From: Citricoccus sp. WCRC_4
GTDB taxonomy: Bacteria; Actinomycetota; Actinomycetes; Actinomycetales; Micrococcaceae
Direction: 5' to 3'
Length of the DNA stretch: 9,671 bases
Assembly: GCA_026645375.1 (NCBI GenBank)
Contig: JAPFFX010000068.1
Coordinates: forward strand, 1 to 9,671
The notes beneath the pieces were generated by a model. It saw only the letters and a program-made list of their open reading frames with translations. It ran no database searches and was not told where the DNA came from. Shown here one piece after another: positions 1-6,024 of the stretch; the stretch's first letter is position 1; the number at the start of each line of letters is the position of its first letter. Both the position numbers and the translations under genes were made by a program.

Positions 1-1121
1 TTCTTGGAGAGCGGCAGCACCGCGACCTTGTAGGGGGCCAGGCGGTGGTGCAGCCGCAGCACGGTGCGGGTCTCGCCCCGCACCTCCTCCTCGTCGTAGG
101 CGTCGAGTAGGAAGGCCATCATCGTCCGGGTGGCGCCCGCCGCCGGTTCGATGACGTGGGGCACGTAGCGCTCGCCACTCGCCTGGTCGAAGTACTCGAG
201 GCGCTCCCCCGAGCGCTCGGCGTGCTGGGTCAGGTCGTAGTCGGTGCGGTTGGCGATGCCCTCGAGCTCCTCGAAGTCACGGCCGGAGAAGCCGAAGCGG
301 TACTCGATGTCGACGGTCCGCTTCGAGTAGTGGGAGAGCTTCTCCTTGGGGTGCTCGTAGTGGCGCAGGTTGTCGGGGTCGATGCCGAGGTCGGTGTACC
401 ACTGGGTCCGGGTGTCGATCCAGTACTGGTGGAGCTCCTCGTCCTCGCCCGGCTTGACGAAGTACTCCATCTCCATCTGCTCGAACTCGCGGGTCCGGAA
501 GATGAAGTTGCCGGGGGTGATCTCGTTGCGGAACGCCTTGCCGATCTGGCCGATGCCGAACGGCGGCTTCTTGCGGGCGGCGCCGACCACGTTGAGGAAG
601 TTCACGAAGATGCCCTGGGCGGTCTCGGGGCGCAGGTAGTGCAGGCCCTCCTCGTTGTCCACGGGCCCCAGGAAGGTCTTCATCAGCCCGGAGAAGGTCT
701 GCGGCTCGGTCCACTGTCCGCGGGTCCCGCAGTCCGGGCACACGATCTCGTCCATGCCGTCCGTGCCGCCCTCGGGCCGGCGGCCCTTCTTCGCCTCGAA
801 CGCCTCGATGAGGTGGTCCTGGCGGTGACGCTTGTGGCAGGAGAGGCACTCGACCAGCGGGTCGGTGAACGTCTCCACGTGGCCCGAGGCCTGCCAGACC
901 GCCCGCGGCAGGATGATGGAGGAGTCCAGCCCGACCATGTCCTCCCGGCCGCGCACGAAGGTGTTCCACCACTGGGTCTTGATGTTGTCCTTCAATTCCA
1001 CGCCCAGCGGCCCGTAGTCCCACGCCGAGCGGGAGCCGCCGTAGATCTCTCCGGCCTGGAAGACGAAGCCGCGTCGCTTCGCGAGGGAGATGACCTGGTC
1101 GAGGGTGGACTTGGGGGCCAT
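1..1121 (-). CDS. glyS: Glycyl-tRNA synthetase (class II, alpha2 type), 3' end outside window
   Basis: Charges tRNA-Gly with glycine in the cytoplasm, using ATP. The first 373 residues are visible; family members run to about 460, so roughly the anticodon-binding C-terminus lies beyond the left edge. Seen in the protein: DYGPLG at 35-40, two zinc-knuckle-like pairs CLSC (92-95) and CPDC (128-131), the GlyRS signature RPETAQGIF at 164-172, class II motif 2 starting RNEITP at 199-204 and followed by REFEQMEMEYF, then PHVIEPAAGATR at 321-332 before the motif 3 region. The reading ends in APYKVAVLPLSK, the start of the anticodon-binding domain. The ATG at 1121 starts the typical MAPKSTLDQV N-terminus; no strong Shine-Dalgarno is visible. 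Transcribed divergently from the S4-domain gene. All key motifs are intact, so it should be functional. Confidence 0.97.
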   Translation of the reverse strand, partial: MAPKSTLDQVISLAKRRGFVFQAGEIYGGSRSAWDYGPLGVELKDNIKTQWWNTFVRGREDMVGLDSSIILPRAVWQASGHVETFTDPLVECLSCHKRHRQDHLIEAFEAKKGRRPEGGTDGMDEIVCPDCGTRGQWTEPQTFSGLMKTFLGPVDNEEGLHYLRPETAQGIFVNFLNVVGAARKKPPFGIGQIGKAFRNEITPGNFIFRTREFEQMEMEYFVKPGEDEELHQYWIDTRTQWYTDLGIDPDNLRHYEHPKEKLSHYSKRTVDIEYRFGFSGRDFEELEGIANRTDYDLTQHAERSGERLEYFDQASGERYVPHVIEPAAGATRTMMAFLLDAYDEEEVRGETRTVLRLHHRLAPYKVAVLPLSK

Positions 1122-1226
1122 GGGGGCATCACATCCGTGTCTGCGCATCGGCCGCTGGCGGCGGCCCGCGCTGGTGCTGGTGGGTCGGGCGGGGCAGCCG
1201 GTGGGACACCGGCGACTACGTCAGAC

Positions 1227-1257
1227 AGTCTAGGTCCCCGGTCGCCCCGGCACTGAA
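1227..1257 (-). promoter_or_regulatory. Candidate glyS promoter
   Basis: On the minus strand, TAGACT at 1232-1227 fits the actinobacterial TANNNT -10 consensus. A weak -35 candidate, TTCAGT at 1257-1252, lies 19 bp upstream. Transcription would start near 1220, leaving a leader of about 99 bases. I see no T-box specifier or conserved T-box sequence in that leader. The assignment rests on the -10 alone. Confidence 0.35.
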
Positions 1258-1381
1258 CGCCACCACCACGGTTCGATCGCCGTGGCAGGCCACGATGAGG
1301 GCGAGGGGCCGCGCCGCTCGCCCCTCGGGGCGCTCGGGGACGGAGGCGGATAATTCCTCACCCATTCCCGGCGTGATCGGC

Positions 1382-1393
1382 GACAATGGAGTC
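1382..1393 (+). promoter_or_regulatory. -10 element placed for a leaderless S4-domain mRNA
   Basis: GACAAT at 1382-1387 is followed by exactly six bases and then the ATG at 1394, so transcription would start on the A of the start codon. GGAG at 1388-1391 leaves only two bases before the ATG, too close for a normal Shine-Dalgarno sequence. GATAAT at 1349-1354 is an alternative -10 that would give a leader of about 33 bases. No good -35 is seen. Confidence 0.4.
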
Positions 1394-1660
1394 ATGTCCG
1401 ATCACACCGCCCGACACGCACCCCAGTCCCCGGCGTCCCATCCGACGCCGCTCGAGATCCGTGACGAGGTGATCCGGCTCGGGCAGGCGCTCAAGCTCGC
1501 CAACCTGGTGGAGGACGGGGCCGACGCGCGGGTGGTCATCGAGGCCGGGCTGGTGCAGGTCAACGGGGACCCCGAGACCCGCCGCGGCCGTCAGCTGCGC
1601 CACGGGGACATCATCGAGTTCTCCGGCGAGGCCGTGAAGGTGGTCCCGTCCGGCCGCTGA
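1394..1660 (+). CDS. Small S4-domain RNA-binding protein (YbcJ/YaaA-like)
   Basis: An 88-residue cytoplasmic protein that is almost entirely one S4 RNA-binding fold. It begins with about 20 polar, probably disordered residues, then IRDEVIRLGQALKLANLV, the S4 core with VIEAGLVQVNG, and the RRGRQLRHGDIIEF signature in which GD and the basic run are typical of S4 domains. This matches the stand-alone S4 family COG2501; relatives are small proteins thought to bind structured or ribosomal RNA, but their role in actinomycetes is not settled. I chose the ATG at 1394 because the longer ATG at 1295 adds 33 unconserved residues and because a -10 lies at leaderless spacing. The stop is 4 bp from the end of the convergent hydrolase gene. 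The family is secure; the function is not. Confidence 0.88.
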   Translation: MSDHTARHAPQSPASHPTPLEIRDEVIRLGQALKLANLVEDGADARVVIEAGLVQVNGDPETRRGRQLRHGDIIEFSGEAVKVVPSGR

Positions 1661-1664
1661 GTGG

Positions 1665-2357
1665 CTACCGGACCACGTAGTCCAGGTACTCCCCCACGTG
1701 CCGCAGCTCCTGCGGGCCGATGCCGTGGCCGATCCCGGCGTAGAGCACCTTGGTCAGGTCCACGTGCTCGTTCATCCAGGCGTGGGTGTACTCGACCTTG
1801 TCTTGGGTGATGACCGGATCGGCCTGGTCCCGGCCCCAGAACACCTTCGGCCTCACGCGCTTGACGGCATCGTCGTCGAAGAACCCGGCCAGCGGCCCGG
1901 TGCCGGCGCTCGCCGCCGCACCGTCCTGGTCCGGGTTCACGGCGAAGCCGGAGAGACCGACCACGCAGGCATAGGCCTCCGGGTCCAGCCGCATCAGCGA
2001 GGTGGCCATGGCCATCCCCATGGAGAACCCCAGCAGGGAGACGCTGGCGAAGCGCTCGCGCTGGGCGTCCACCCAGGCCTGCAGGTCCTCGACGGCGGCG
2101 CGCACCGCCAGCGGCGAGGAGCTCATCGAGGTGCTCAGCGGGAACCAGGTGAACCCGCCGTGGTCCATGGCCAGCGGGGCCCGGACCGAGGCGATCGTGA
2201 ACTTGCCCGGCAGCTCGGGGACGATCCCGAACAGGTCGTTCTCGTCCGCACCGTAACCGTGCAGCACCACCAGCAGCGGGGTGCCCGCGCGCTCGTCCTC
2301 GGGACGGGACCAGCGGACGAACGGATCGGGGGTGGCGACGGCGGCGGAATCGGTCAT
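1665..2357 (-). CDS. Alpha/beta-hydrolase, carboxylesterase/phospholipase family (Abhydrolase_2-like)
   Basis: A 230-residue soluble serine hydrolase with no signal peptide. With the ATG at 2357 as residue 1, the oxyanion-hole motif LHGYGADEND is at 32-41, the nucleophile elbow GFSMG has Ser112, the acid is probably Asp180 in GRDQADPVI, and the base is His211 in GIGHGI. Order and spacing match the small carboxylesterase/lysophospholipase family, which cleaves short-chain esters; the natural substrate cannot be read from the sequence. A GTG two codons upstream (2363) is possible, but the TACCCT -10 fits the ATG as a leaderless start. It lies 46 bp downstream of metX on the same strand, so read-through from the methionine operon is possible, yet it appears to have its own promoter. 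A link to methionine metabolism is not supported. Confidence 0.92.
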   Translation of the reverse strand: MTDSAAVATPDPFVRWSRPEDERAGTPLLVVLHGYGADENDLFGIVPELPGKFTIASVRAPLAMDHGGFTWFPLSTSMSSSPLAVRAAVEDLQAWVDAQRERFASVSLLGFSMGMAMATSLMRLDPEAYACVVGLSGFAVNPDQDGAAASAGTGPLAGFFDDDAVKRVRPKVFWGRDQADPVITQDKVEYTHAWMNEHVDLTKVLYAGIGHGIGPQELRHVGEYLDYVVR

Positions 2358-2363
2358 ACCCAC

Positions 2364-2394
2364 AGGGTAGAGGCCACCGGCCGGGGCCGATCAA
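2364..2394 (-). promoter_or_regulatory. Promoter of the hydrolase gene, leaderless type
   Basis: Minus strand: TACCCT at 2369-2364, then GTGGGT (six bases), then the ATG at 2357. A -35-like TTGATC lies at 2394-2389, with a long spacer of 19 bp. Transcription would begin at the A of the start codon. The promoter fits entirely in the short gap after metX, suggesting independent expression of the hydrolase. Confidence 0.5.
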
Positions 2395-2403
2395 TCCGAC
2401 CGG

Positions 2404-3525
2404 TCAGAGTCCCAGGACCCGCTTCATCTCCCCGGCCACCTGGTCCATGTCCGTCAGGAACCCGTCGTGGCCGATCGGCGAGTCGATCACGAACACCGGC
2501 ACCTCACCGGGCAGCTGGCGGGCCAGCTCCTGTGACTGGCCCGGGAAGTAGAGCCGGTCCGAGTCGACCGCGGCGATGAACGCCGCGGCGGGGATCCCGG
2601 CCAGCACCTCCTCCTCGCTTCCCCGGCCCCGCGCCACGTCGTGGCTCATCAGCGCCTCGGTGAGCACCAGGTAGCTGTTGGCGTCGAAGCGCCCGGCGAG
2701 CTTGGCGGCCTGGTGGTCCAGGTAGGACTCCACCTGGTAGCGGCCGCTCCGGCGCACCGGGTGGCCGAAGGGGTCCTCGTCCTGTTGCGGGCTCCGCCCG
2801 AACCGGGACCCCATGTCCGGCTCGGAGCGGTAGGTGATGTGCGCGATCCGCCGGGCGATGCCCAGTCCGGCGTCCGGCCGGGAGCGGCCGTAGTAGTCGC
2901 CGCCCTGGAAGTCCGGGTCCAGGGTGATCGCCTGGACCTGGGCCTGGGCGAATGCGATCTGCTCGGCCGTGGAGTGGGCCCCGCAGGCGATGACCGCCAT
3001 GCCGCGGACCCGGTCCGGGTAGGTCGCGGCCCACTCCAGGGCGCGGGCCCCGCCCATCGAGCCGCCGATGACGGCCTGCCAGGCGTCGATGCCCAGGCCA
3101 TCGGCGAGCCGGGCCTCGGCGTGGACGGAGTCCCGGATGGTGGTGAACGGGAACCGCGAACCCCACGGGGTGCCGTCCGCGTCCAGCGACGACGGCCCGG
3201 TCGTCCCGTAGCAACCGCCCAGCATGTTGGGGGCCACCACGAACCAGTGATCCGTGTCCACCGGCGCGCCCGGGCCGATGATGCCCTCCCACCAACCGGC
3301 CTCCGGTTCCCCGGTGGAGGCCGCCACGTGCGTGGAACCGGTCAGGGCGTGCAGCACCAGCACGGCGTTGGACCGCTCCGCGTTCAGCGTGCCCCAGGTC
3401 TCGTAGGCGATCTCCACGGCGGGCAGGTGCCCGCCGGCCTCGAAGTCGAAGGCGCCGATCCGCAGGGAGTGCAGGCCGCCGTCGGGAAGGACGGTGCTGG
3501 TCTGGTGGGGGCTGGTCATGGTCAT
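2404..3525 (-). CDS. metX: Homoserine O-acetyltransferase
   Basis: Transfers acetyl from acetyl-CoA to the hydroxyl of homoserine, giving the O-acetylhomoserine used by MetY. The 373 residues form an alpha/beta-hydrolase fold. Visible motifs: HALTGSTHVA at 59-68, NMLGGCYGTTGPSS at 100-113, the nucleophile elbow GGSMGG with Ser156, the acid probably Asp323 in DSDRLYFP, and His353 in GHDGF. The central segment ITYRSEPDMGSRFGR (230-244) is typical of MetX. Start: GGAGG at 3537-3533 lies seven bases before the ATG at 3525. A GTG at 3546 would overlap the metY stop as GTGA and add seven residues, but the Shine-Dalgarno sequence favours 3525. It follows metY after 17 bp, so the two should be cotranscribed under the SAM riboswitch. 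Acetyl rather than succinyl specificity is inferred from the family and the metY partner. Confidence 0.96.
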   Translation of the reverse strand: MTMTSPHQTSTVLPDGGLHSLRIGAFDFEAGGHLPAVEIAYETWGTLNAERSNAVLVLHALTGSTHVAASTGEPEAGWWEGIIGPGAPVDTDHWFVVAPNMLGGCYGTTGPSSLDADGTPWGSRFPFTTIRDSVHAEARLADGLGIDAWQAVIGGSMGGARALEWAATYPDRVRGMAVIACGAHSTAEQIAFAQAQVQAITLDPDFQGGDYYGRSRPDAGLGIARRIAHITYRSEPDMGSRFGRSPQQDEDPFGHPVRRSGRYQVESYLDHQAAKLAGRFDANSYLVLTEALMSHDVARGRGSEEEVLAGIPAAAFIAAVDSDRLYFPGQSQELARQLPGEVPVFVIDSPIGHDGFLTDMDQVAGEMKRVLGL

Positions 3526-3532
3526 GGGGGTC

Positions 3533-3537
3533 CCTCC
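3533..3537 (-). promoter_or_regulatory. Shine-Dalgarno sequence that sets the metX start
   Basis: GGAGG on the minus strand, seven bases before the ATG at 3525, within the 17-bp gap after metY. It supports 3525 over the GTG at 3546 that overlaps the metY stop codon. Confidence 0.75.
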
Positions 3538-3542
3538 GCGCC

Positions 3543-4928
3543 TCACGCGCTGACGTTGGCGGCGGCGAACCCCTCCTCGAGGTCCGCCAGGATGTCGTCG
3601 ATGCTCTCCACGCCCACGGACAGCCGGACCAGCCCGGGCGTGACACCGGCGGCGCGCTGCTCGTCCCCCGTGAGCTGGGAGTGCGTGGTGGAGGCCGGGT
3701 GGATCACGAGCGAACGGATGTCACCGATGTTGGCCACCTGGTGGTGCAGGCGCAGGGCGTCCACGAACCGCGCGCCCGCCTCGCGGCCGCCGGCGATCTC
3801 GAAGGACACGAAACCGCCGGCGCCCTGGGGCAGGTACTGCTGCGCGCGCTCGTGCCAGGGGCTGGAGGCCAGGCCCGGGTAGATCACGGCCTCGACCTGG
3901 GCGTGCCCGTCCAGGTACTCGGCGACCTTCTGCGCATTGGCCACGTGACGCTCCATCCGCAGGGACAGGGTCTCCAGGCCCAGGTTGAGGAGGAAGGCGT
4001 TGAACGGGCTGATGGAGCTGCCGAAGTCGCGCAGCAACTGCACGCGCGCCTTGAGGACGTAGGCGAGATTGGCCCCGAGGATGCCCCCGACGCCCAGGTC
4101 CCGGGCGAACACCAGTCCGTTGTAGCTCTCGTCCGGGGTGTTGAAGCCCGGGAAGCGCTCGGGCTGGGAGGCGTAGTCGAAGGTCCCGGCGTCCACGATC
4201 ACCCCGCCCATGGCCACCGCGTGGCCGCCGAGGTACTTGGTGGCCGAGTGCACGACCACGTCCGCGCCGTGCTCGATCGGCCGCAGCAGGTAGGGGGTGG
4301 CCAGGGTGTTGTCCACGATGAACGGCACGCCCGCGGCGTGGGCGACGTCGGCGATGCCCCGCAGGTCCGGCACGTCGCCGCGCGGGTTGCCGAGGGACTC
4401 GGCGAACAGCAGCTTCGTGGTGTCCCGGATGGCGCCCTTCCACTCGGCCAGGTCGTCCGGGTCCTGGACGAAGGTCGTGGTGATGCCGATCTTGGCCAGG
4501 GTGTGCTTGAACAGGTTCTGGGTGCCGCCGTAGAGGGAGGCCGAGACCACCACGTGGTCCCCCGCGCCGGCGACGTTCAGGACGGAGAAGGTGGTGGCCG
4601 CCTGACCGGAGGCCAGCAGCAGGGCGCCGGCGCCGCCCTCGAGGGCGGCGATCTTGCCCTCCACGGCCTCCTGGGTCGGGTTGCCGATGCGGGTGTAGAT
4701 GGGCCCGAGGTCCTTCAGGGCGAACCGGTCGGCAGCGACCTCGTGGGAGGGGAAGTCGAAGGAGTTGGACTGGATGATCGGCAGCGCGGTGGCGCCGAAG
4801 GGGTTGACCTCCGGGATGCCGGCGTGCACCTGGCGGGTCTCGAAACCCCAGTTCGCGGCGGAGTCCGTGGCTCCGGTCGGGTCGGTGTCCACGGTGTCCG
4901 GGCTGGCCTGGTTCGGGGTGTCGGTCAT
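3543..4928 (-). CDS. metY: O-acetylhomoserine sulfhydrylase (PLP-dependent)
   Basis: Replaces the acetate of O-acetylhomoserine with sulfide to form homocysteine, the direct-sulfhydrylation step of methionine synthesis. The 461 residues belong to the Cys/Met-metabolism PLP-enzyme family. After about 25 variable residues come GFETRQVHAG (28-37), PIYTRIGNPTQ (76-86), SGQAA (108-112), SLYGGTQNLF (131-140), VDNTLATP (205-212) with the PLP-ring aspartate, and SATKYLGGH (228-236) with Lys231 as the expected Schiff-base lysine. Length fits MetY (about 430-460) better than the shorter MetB or MetC. Two ATGs compete: 4934 lies only two bases after AGGAG, while 4928 lies eight bases after it, so I prefer 4928. 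First gene of the metY-metX operon, preceded by a SAM-IV riboswitch. Confidence 0.95.
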   Translation of the reverse strand: MTDTPNQASPDTVDTDPTGATDSAANWGFETRQVHAGIPEVNPFGATALPIIQSNSFDFPSHEVAADRFALKDLGPIYTRIGNPTQEAVEGKIAALEGGAGALLLASGQAATTFSVLNVAGAGDHVVVSASLYGGTQNLFKHTLAKIGITTTFVQDPDDLAEWKGAIRDTTKLLFAESLGNPRGDVPDLRGIADVAHAAGVPFIVDNTLATPYLLRPIEHGADVVVHSATKYLGGHAVAMGGVIVDAGTFDYASQPERFPGFNTPDESYNGLVFARDLGVGGILGANLAYVLKARVQLLRDFGSSISPFNAFLLNLGLETLSLRMERHVANAQKVAEYLDGHAQVEAVIYPGLASSPWHERAQQYLPQGAGGFVSFEIAGGREAGARFVDALRLHHQVANIGDIRSLVIHPASTTHSQLTGDEQRAAGVTPGLVRLSVGVESIDDILADLEEGFAAANVSA

Positions 4929-4934
4929 CGACAT

Positions 4935-5004
4935 GGCTCCTGTATCCGTCCAGGGCCACCGGTGGCATCACGGTGCCGTGAAGCATGCCGCGCCGTGGTG
5001 GCCC
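4935..5004 (-). promoter_or_regulatory. Candidate SAM-IV expression platform (translational switch)
   Basis: Two mutually exclusive pairings are visible on the minus strand. Anti-sequestering: GGGCCACC (5004-4997) pairs perfectly with GGTGGCCC (4960-4953), enclosing GGCAT/ATGCC (4989-4985/4968-4964) and a CACG-GCAC-CGTG hairpin. Sequestering: GGCCCTG (4957-4951) pairs with CAGGAGCC (4942-4935) with one bulged A, burying the metY Shine-Dalgarno AGGAG (4941-4937). The first pairing also shares 5004-5001 with the aptamer pseudoknot strand. No T-tract is present, so I infer control of translation rather than intrinsic termination. Confidence 0.5.
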
Positions 5005-5114
5005 GCGCTTGCAGGTGCCGGTCGACACCCGCCTGGTCCTCACCCGGGGCACCCCACCGCGAGCTGGAGGGTTGCCGGCCAGCAAGCCGGGGCTTGGTGC
5101 TGGCGCTCATGACC
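5000..5114 (-). ncRNA. SAM-IV riboswitch aptamer
   Basis: Binds S-adenosylmethionine in the metY-metX leader. It matches the SAM-IV class, as I recall the mycobacterial example, nearly word for word: GGTCATGAGCGCCAGC at the 5' end, AAGCCCCGGCTTGCTGGC, CCGGCAACCCTCC, GGTGGGGTGCCCCGGGTGA, and the late CAAGCGCGGG. P1 pairs GGTC (5114-5111) with GACC (5038-5035); P2 pairs GCCAG (5104-5100) with CTGGC (5082-5078) and continues inward with CAAGCC/GGCTTG. A 3' hairpin GGTGTC-GACC-GGCACC spans 5029-5014. The class-specific second pseudoknot is supported by seven contiguous pairs (one G-U) between GCTCGCG (5064-5058) and CGCGGGC (5007-5001). P1 is short here and carries an A-G mismatch after four pairs. 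Confidence 0.95.
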
Positions 5115-5121
5115 TGCGCCC

Positions 5122-5150
5122 AGTCTGCCAGATCGGTGCGAGCGGGTCAT
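5122..5150 (-). promoter_or_regulatory. metY-metX operon promoter
   Basis: Minus strand: -35 ATGACC (5150-5145), 17-bp spacer, -10 CAGACT (5127-5122). Six bases further on, transcription would start at A5115, one base before the P1 stem of the riboswitch. That independent agreement with the aptamer boundary is the main support; each hexamer alone is only a moderate match. Confidence 0.65.
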
Positions 5151-5157
5151 CCCGTTC

Positions 5158-5172
5158 GGTCACAGTGTGACC
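5158..5172. promoter_or_regulatory. Perfect 15-bp palindrome, candidate operator
   Basis: GGTCACAGTGTGACC has 7-bp arms around one central G. Its centre lies about 50 bp upstream of the predicted metY start, just behind the -35 box, a position more typical of an activator for metY; it is about 87 bp upstream of the VOC gene start. A half-site-like AGTGTGA recurs 19 bp further on (5183-5189). I cannot name the regulator. Confidence 0.45.
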
Positions 5173-5202
5173 ATCCGTCCGGAGTGTGATCTGCGCTACT
5201 TT

Positions 5203-5221
5203 TCAAGTGAGGGTAACCTAA
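5203..5221. promoter_or_regulatory. IdeR/DtxR-like iron box
   Basis: TCAAGTGAGGGTAACCTAA matches the palindromic 19-bp consensus TTAGGTTAGSCTAACCTAA at 15 of 19 positions; the right half matches at 8 of 9 and the left at 6 of 9. It lies 31-49 bp before the VOC start codon and overlaps -10-like hexamers TAACCT (5214-5219) and the end of the region downstream of TACTTT (5197-5202). Binding here would most simply repress the VOC gene when iron is plentiful. This is inferred from the motif only. Confidence 0.42.
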
Positions 5222-5251
5222 GCGATCTACGCCACTCGAAGGTGGGACGAT

Positions 5252-5908
5252 ATGGGCATGATGCGCCTTGATCACGTCTCGTACGCCGTCGGCCCCGAAG
5301 AGGGCCTCTCCGCCGCGGTGGCCCGGATCGCCGATGCCCTGGGCATCGAGCGAGTCAAGGGTGGGGTCCACCCCCGCTTCGGCACCCGTAACGCCATCTT
5401 CCCGTTGCGCAAGCACCAGTACCTCGAGGTCGTCGAGGTGCTCGACCACCCCTCCTCCGGGAAGGCCCCGTTCGGCCAGGCCGTGCGGGCCCGTTCCGAG
5501 ATGGGCGGCGGCTGGATGGGCTGGTGCGTGGCCGTGGACGACCTGGCCCCGTTCGAGGAACGGCTGGAGCGCCAGTCCGTCCCGGGCAACCGCAAGTTCC
5601 CGGACGGGCGCGAGCTGACCTGGCGCCAGATCGGCATCAAGGGCCTCATCGCCGACCCGCAGGTGCCCTACCTGCTGCGCTGGGATGACGGCATGGATGA
5701 GCTGCACCCCTCCCGGGCCGCGGAGCCCCAGGCCGAGCTGTCCTCCATCACGATCGCCGGATCACGGGATCGGGTGCGGGGCTGGCTGGGACTGGACGAC
5801 CCGGAGCAGCGGGTCGAGGACCTCAACGTCATCTACGAGTCCCCCTCCGGCACGCCCGGCATCCTCGAGGTCACCTTCGAGACCCCCAAGGGCACCATCA
5901 CCCTCTGA
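5252..5908 (+). CDS. VOC-superfamily (glyoxalase-like) protein
   Basis: A 218-residue soluble protein of the vicinal-oxygen-chelate fold, resembling the Glyoxalase_3-like group. It opens with MRLDHVSYAV, followed by LGIERVKGGVHPRFGTRNAIFPL and QYLEVVEVLDHP, the order usual for this group: a His in the first strand, a G-x-HPxxGTRN loop, then YLE. A central WMGWCVAVDDL begins the next half, and the C-terminus ESPSGTPGILEVTFETPKG forms a last strand. Which metal it binds and what reaction it performs cannot be told. The ATG at 5252 follows AAGGTGGGA; ATGs at 5258 and 5261 are also possible. It diverges from metY and is preceded by a candidate iron box, making iron-dependent expression possible. 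Some relatives may be structural or binding proteins rather than enzymes. Confidence 0.85.
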   Translation: MGMMRLDHVSYAVGPEEGLSAAVARIADALGIERVKGGVHPRFGTRNAIFPLRKHQYLEVVEVLDHPSSGKAPFGQAVRARSEMGGGWMGWCVAVDDLAPFEERLERQSVPGNRKFPDGRELTWRQIGIKGLIADPQVPYLLRWDDGMDELHPSRAAEPQAELSSITIAGSRDRVRGWLGLDDPEQRVEDLNVIYESPSGTPGILEVTFETPKGTITL

Positions 5909-5918
5909 CGTACCCCGC

Positions 5919-5961
5919 GGCCCCCGCCCGCTCCCGGCCCCCGGCCGGGTGGGCGGGGGCC
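5919..5961. terminator. Two-part GC hairpin between convergent genes
   Basis: GGCCCCCGCCC (5919-5929) pairs perfectly with GGGCGGGGGCC (5951-5961), 11 bp. Inside its loop CCCGGCC/GGCCGGG (5933-5939/5943-5949) adds 7 bp around a CCC loop. It begins 11 bases after the VOC stop and lies 63 bp from the end of the convergent CPBP gene, so it could serve both. The T-run is minimal (TTCG), as is common in GC-rich actinomycetes. Confidence 0.7.
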
Positions 5962-6024
5962 TTCGCGTCCCGGACCCCCGGTGGTCCGGTGGGAGGGATG
6001 GCGGGAGAGGTGGGCGGGCCGGGT

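Larger units (their letters stand above)
1122..1393. other. Divergent intergenic region between glyS and the S4-domain gene
   Basis: A 272-bp region holding the start signals of both neighbours. Two short inverted repeats stand out: CCACGG/CCGTGG at 1266-1271/1280-1285 with an 8-base loop, and GGGCGAG/CTCGCCC at 1299-1305/1317-1323 with an 11-base loop. Neither is followed by a T-tract, and both neighbours point away from them, so a terminator role is unlikely. An in-frame upstream extension of the S4 gene (ATG at 1295) exists, but its added residues do not look conserved. Confidence 0.6.

Noticed and set aside
1122..1220. Possible T-box in the glyS leader
   Set aside because: No T-box consensus or terminator/antiterminator pair is visible in the roughly 99-base leader.
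156..1256. Long open frame antisense to glyS (366 codons)
   Set aside because: Low-complexity Val/Leu/Gly/Ala-rich translation mirrors GC-biased third positions of glyS; the glyS frame has all family motifs.
1266..1290. GGTTCGATC within a hairpin, resembling a tRNA T-arm
   Set aside because: The loop is eight bases, and no acceptor, D or anticodon arms can be drawn around it.
2641..5189. Long frames antisense to metX and metY (413 and 502 codons)
   Set aside because: Same GC shadow effect; compositions are biased and no domain is recognisable, while metX and metY are unambiguous.
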